Both the position numbers and the translations under genes were made by a program. From NCBI GenBank assembly GCA_023248365.1, contig JAHFER010000045.1, forward strand, positions 1-9,586: a DNA stretch of 9,586 nt. Direction: 5' to 3'. Shown piece after piece: positions 7,585-9,586 of the stretch. The notes beneath the pieces are model-generated. The model was not told the origin of the DNA. It did not search any database and saw nothing but the letters and a program-made list of their open reading frames with translations. This DNA comes from Nitrospirota bacterium (GTDB lineage Bacteria; Nitrospirota; 9FT-COMBO-42-15; HDB-SIOI813). Position 1 is the stretch's first letter; each line of letters begins with the position of its first letter.

Positions 7585-7611
7585 TCAGCCACCAACAACT
7601 CCAACAGAAAC
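7541..7611 (-). other. Potential long mRNA stem enclosing the in-frame UGA
   Basis: In minus-strand RNA, GUUUCUGUUGG (7611-7601) can pair with CCAACGGAAAC (7551-7541) as 11 continuous pairs including one G-U. Inside it GUUGUU (7599-7594) pairs with AACAAU (7561-7556) with another G-U, and GGU (7593-7591) pairs with ACC (7567-7565) across a three-base bulge. The UGA (7587-7585) lies in the apical part. Both wobble pairs work only in the minus-strand transcript, not in the complementary strand. No folding energy was computed. Confidence 0.5.
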
Positions 7612-8196
7612 TACAAGGTCTATTGACGAAGCTATCCCAAGTTGTAAGTAAAGATTTTTATCCAGACTTGATAATGTTGTGGTATCAGGATTATCAACTA
7701 TGAGAGAATCTAATATATTAATCGCCAGGGAAAGTTCATCTTTCATTGCGCAGGTACTTGTCAGATTTAATTCTGTTATACAATCTGTAATTTTGGCTAC
7801 ATCAATGAGGTCTGATATGGTTTTGAAGTTATCAGATTCTGTCCCTGAAGGGATATAAAGCACCTTAGCTTTAGGTGTAGATGTATTGTTATTAGCAGCC
7901 GCTATAAGCTTTAATATATCAATTCCGGTTGCATCCGCTATATAGGCAGACGCAAGGTTCACCTTTGTTTCTTTATCACATGTTAGCAGTGAAGGATCAG
8001 TAGAGGTTCCACACAGTTTTTGTAAGATTTTAATGGCATTTGCGTAATCCCCTGAATCCAGGGCAATCTTTGCTGACTCCTTTTGTGCCTCCTGGCCTCC
8101 GGAATTAGCCTGATTTTTGAAAATATTCTCTCCACACCCTCCCAGGAAAAAAGATGTTAATACTAATGTAATGCATAGGGTTCTAAACCTGTTCAT
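7585..8196 (-). CDS. Predicted outer-membrane lipoprotein with TPR-like helices, ends at an in-frame TGA
   Basis: I do not recognise a named family. The 203-residue product begins with a lipoprotein signal peptide with lipobox LGGC, so Cys21 should be the lipidated residue. Residue 22 is Gly, not Asp, which favours outer-membrane sorting. Residues about 36-62 (AKIALDSGDYANAIKILQKL) look like one tetratricopeptide-type helix pair, and 76-100 and 152-190 look like further helical hairpins. Cysteines occur in close pairs, 62/73 and 139/149, consistent with periplasmic disulfides. The ATG at 8196 has an excellent SD, GAGGAGGG (8210-8203). A possible -10 TATTAT lies at 8247-8242 with a weak TTGGTT 15 bases upstream. 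The frame ends ...SVGVVGG then TGA, but coding character continues in the same frame for 90 codons. TGA is otherwise not used as a stop by the intact genes in this window. Confidence 0.75.
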   Translation of the reverse strand: MNRFRTLCITLVLTSFFLGGCGENIFKNQANSGGQEAQKESAKIALDSGDYANAIKILQKLCGTSTDPSLLTCDKETKVNLASAYIADATGIDILKLIAAANNNTSTPKAKVLYIPSGTESDNFKTISDLIDVAKITDCITELNLTSTCAMKDELSLAINILDSLIVDNPDTTTLSSLDKNLYLQLGIASSIDLVVSVGVVGG

Positions 8197-8271
8197 AGAA
8201 TTCCCTCCTCTTAATTAAATTTAGTGTCCGCAAAACTCCATATAATACAACCCGCATTTTACAACCAAAAA

Positions 8272-8589
8272 CTAACAGAACTTTATCCACCTCCCTCCTT
8301 TCTCTTTGAAAAGTCCAATTAAAATCATGCCTGCAACAAACCCGCCTATGTGTGCGAACCAGTCAACACCGCTTGCACTTACCATCGGTATTATCTGACG
8401 AGTGTTTACAAACGAGAATGCTAACACTGCAATTATACCGCTCAAAAGATAAAAAATTATAAACCTGAAATGCCCCATCGAGTCTTCAATATTATTCCCG
8501 AAAATCCTTATAGCTTATAGATAGAGCATATTGCCTGCAAGTTGCAATAAGACGCAGTGAAGAAACATAGAAGAAAATACTGTTAAAAC
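8272..8589 (-). pseudogene. Decayed rhomboid-family intramembrane protease
   Basis: Rhomboids are intramembrane serine proteases with a catalytic Ser in GxSG and a His in the last core helix. In one frame I read VFSSMFLH, then LAGNMLYL, then TAA (8517-8515), then IFGNNIEDSMGHFRF, FYLLSG, PMVSASG, and directly WFAHIGGFVAGM. These are the rhomboid landmarks in the right order. Three defects are visible. The N-terminal helix is absent, with the remnant overlapping the 3' end of the upstream gene. A stop stands where rhomboids have the conserved LW(I/L)FG. About 60-70 residues normally found between GASGA and the AHIGG helix are deleted without a frameshift. The FLHGGWLHL motif has also decayed to FLHCVLLQL. 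The part after the stop is a 68-codon open frame from ATG 8478 to TAG 8272. It still holds the Ser and His motifs, but it could not form the normal six-helix fold. Confidence 0.8.
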
Positions 8590-9005
8590 TTATATCGGAA
8601 CAGCCTTGCTGTATACATCAAAGTATCTCCAGCCTTGTTATCTTTACTAACTTCAATTGAAGGAACGCTGACATAAACCTTTCCATTCTCTATGCTGGAG
8701 AGATAATGCATTTCTGTGGCAATGCCAAATGCTGCACCTCCTAATCCTCCGATGGCTGCACCGGTTCCTAAATTCCTTCCCCATTTTTGGTCGCTTTGGG
8801 TTAGTGTTATCGCGGTTGCTATTAAAGCGCCAGCGGCCATGCCGTAGAATGTATCCATAAATATAATCTCCATTTGGTTTTGACCACCACCCGAATAAGG
8901 ATAGGCTGCCATTATTCTATCTTCTGCTTTTGCAAAAGAAGGCACGGTTACCATTGTTAACAATGTAGCGATTACTGAGATTGCGATGAATTTTACTTTC
9001 CCCAT
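8583..9005 (-). CDS. Small exported glycine-rich protein of unknown function
   Basis: The 140-residue product is not one I recognise. It has a clear Sec signal peptide (Lys3, Lys5, a hydrophobic stretch, cleavage after FAKA near residue 27). The mature part begins with a polar, Gly-rich stretch (SGGGQNQ). Two small-residue hydrophobic segments follow, about 52-68 (YGMAAGALIATAITL) and 77-95 (NLGTGAAIGGLGGAAFG). The second is a glycine-zipper pattern seen in membrane-inserting or envelope proteins. The C-terminal 40 residues alternate polar and hydrophobic and end in Phe (ARLFRYKF), as many outer-membrane strands do. ATG 9005-9003 has a strong SD, AAGGAGGA (9021-9014). Its stop overlaps the start of the rhomboid remnant, so decay of that gene may have brought them together. 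A 9-bp-arm inverted repeat lies 26-64 bases upstream of the start. Confidence 0.7.
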   Translation of the reverse strand: MGKVKFIAISVIATLLTMVTVPSFAKAEDRIMAAYPYSGGGQNQMEIIFMDTFYGMAAGALIATAITLTQSDQKWGRNLGTGAAIGGLGGAAFGIATEMHYLSSIENGKVYVSVPSIEVSKDNKAGDTLMYTARLFRYKF

Positions 9006-9030
9006 ATTTATTGTCCTCCTTAATGTAATG

Positions 9031-9069
9031 GAAGTTTATTTTTAAGACTGCAACGATAACATAAACTTC
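9031..9069 (-). repeat. Inverted repeat upstream of the small exported protein gene
   Basis: GAAGTTTAT (9031-9039) and ATAAACTTC (9061-9069) are perfect nine-base arms separated by 21 bases. On the minus strand they lie in the promoter or leader of the 9005 gene. A weak promoter candidate, TTGCTG then 17 bases then TATCGT, overlaps the upstream arm. It could be an operator or a leader hairpin. Confidence 0.45.
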
Positions 9070-9157
9070 TATATTCAGCAAGGGATCTTTTAGTTTTTAT
9101 TGATAATATCTATACAATTAGGCTCGTTCGAGGCTACTGGAGTCTCTTACAGAAGTC

Positions 9158-9236
9158 GTCATTCCCGTGAAAACGAAAATCCAGAGGGTTTTATAATTTA
9201 TTGAAAAGACTGGATTCCCACTTTCGCGGGAATGAC
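9158..9236. mobile_element. 79-bp MITE-like inverted-repeat element
   Basis: Two 27-base arms (9158-9184 and 9210-9236) are inverted copies matching at 22 positions, with a 25-base AT-rich centre. Each arm begins, read inward, with GTCATTCCCG and ends with AATCCAG. The right arm contains an exact ATTCCC-N8-GGGAAT core (9214-9233), the layout of the dRS3-type repeat known from Neisseria and similar short dispersed repeats in other proteobacteria. It has no coding capacity. Its family membership is inferred from this pattern, since only one copy is in the window. Confidence 0.7.
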
Positions 9237-9344
9237 AAACATTGGTTTAAAAATGCCTTTACATCCTGGTTGTGTTAAAAGTATACAGTAAATTCCCTAA
9301 ATAAATTAAATAGTTATAGAACGAAGGCAATAAGCGCCAGCATG

Positions 9345-9367
9345 TTTTGTGTAATCATTACACAAAA
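9345..9367. promoter_or_regulatory. 23-bp palindrome, candidate Fur-superfamily operator
   Basis: The two 11-base arms are perfectly symmetric around a single C at 9356. The centre reads GTGTAAT-C-ATTACAC, a 7-1-7 dyad with the TAATnATTA core shared by Fur, PerR and Zur boxes, flanked by TTTT and AAAA. No gene start is visible beside it in the window. The nearest gene start is the minus-strand gene at 9005, about 340 bases away, so the regulated gene may lie outside. Confidence 0.5.
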
Positions 9368-9395
9368 TGGTAGTTTACTCCCGTTAATAGAGTAG

Positions 9396-9476
9396 GTAAT
9401 GCAGTATAATCATCTTATTCCCCTTATAGTTATTAAGATTTCCCTTGAAATTCAAAGAGTATTGCAGTAGAATCAT
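9396..9476 (+). repeat. Imperfect direct repeat, two copies 63 bases apart
   Basis: The 18-base stretch at 9396-9413 recurs at 9459-9476 with 16 identities; the shared parts include TGCAGTA and AATCAT. The period is 63 bases, close to six helical turns. No function is apparent. It may be a pair of binding sites or an old duplication. Confidence 0.4.
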
Positions 9477-9586
9477 TCTTAAATAGGCGGAAAGTGAGGA
9501 TATTGTAATGAGTTGCGATTTGGCATTAAAATAGTGGTATGGAATTTGCATTTCTTAAATCTTAATAAATAAATAAATGTAATTTG

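Larger units (their letters stand above)
9006..9586. other. Gene-free AT-rich region with several short repeats
   Basis: I find no open reading frame with coding character on either strand. The region holds, in order, an inverted repeat (9031-9069), a MITE-like element (9158-9236), a 23-bp palindrome (9345-9367), an imperfect direct repeat (9396-9413 and 9459-9476) and a short AATA-type microsatellite near 9565-9580. A TATAAT hexamer at 9405-9410 on the plus strand has no convincing -35 partner. The ATG at 9509 on the plus strand opens only an eight-codon frame. Confidence 0.7.

Noticed and set aside
7585..7587. A genome-wide code in which TGA means Trp or Gly
   Set aside because: Tryptophans in the neighbouring genes use TGG and no other gene carries an in-frame TGA, so general reassignment does not fit.
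7373..7651. Plus-strand 92-codon frame across the TGA region of the lipoprotein gene
   Set aside because: It is antisense to a frame with better coding character on both sides of the TGA, and it has no SD or recognisable motif.
9405..9410. Plus-strand promoter around TATAAT
   Set aside because: No acceptable -35 hexamer lies 15-19 bases upstream and no gene follows in the window.

Overview
The window looks like a chromosomal segment from a Gram-negative, moderately AT-rich, non-enterobacterial bacterium. It has a type II secretion secretin, a beta-barrel-type outer-membrane protein, and an SPII lipoprotein. Degenerate tandem repeats between genes and a small ATTCCC/GGGAAT inverted-repeat element also occur in deltaproteobacterial and Nitrospirota-like genomes; that placement is a weak inference. 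Every recognisable gene is on the minus strand, so transcription runs from high to low coordinates.

Positions 1-6014 hold the start of a type II secretion system (T2SS) operon in the order gspC (5115-6014), gspD (2940-4994), gspE (1213-2934), gspF (1-1211, cut by the window edge a few codons from its expected end). GspC is the inner-membrane clamp, GspD the outer-membrane secretin, GspE the cytoplasmic ATPase and GspF the inner-membrane platform. gspD/gspE and gspE/gspF are almost touching and probably translationally coupled. A sigma70-like promoter (6050-6077) precedes gspC, and a GC-rich hairpin (6090-6117) separates it from the gene upstream. The gspC-gspD gap is filled by a decayed 7-bp tandem repeat. 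gspD probably starts at a rare CTG codon that restores its signal peptide.

Positions 6132-7214 encode an outer-membrane beta-barrel protein of PorV/UPF0164-like type. Upstream of it, after a decayed 6-bp tandem repeat (7270-7311), lies a lipoprotein gene (7585-8196). Its frame ends at a TGA and then stays open for 90 more codons to a TAA, inside a region that could form a long mRNA hairpin.

Positions 8272-8589 are the wreck of a rhomboid protease gene, with an in-frame stop and an internal deletion. Positions 8583-9005 encode a small exported glycine-rich protein of unknown function. The last 580 bases carry no convincing gene. They hold a 9-bp-arm inverted repeat, a 79-bp MITE-like element, a 23-bp palindrome with the TAATnATTA core of Fur-superfamily operators, and an imperfect direct repeat.

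The T2SS part is conventional in gene content. The unusual material is the interrupted lipoprotein frame with its RNA structure, the gspD start, the architecture of GspD, and the tandem arrays that begin directly at stop codons. I see no CRISPR array, tRNA, rRNA, transposase or defence system.
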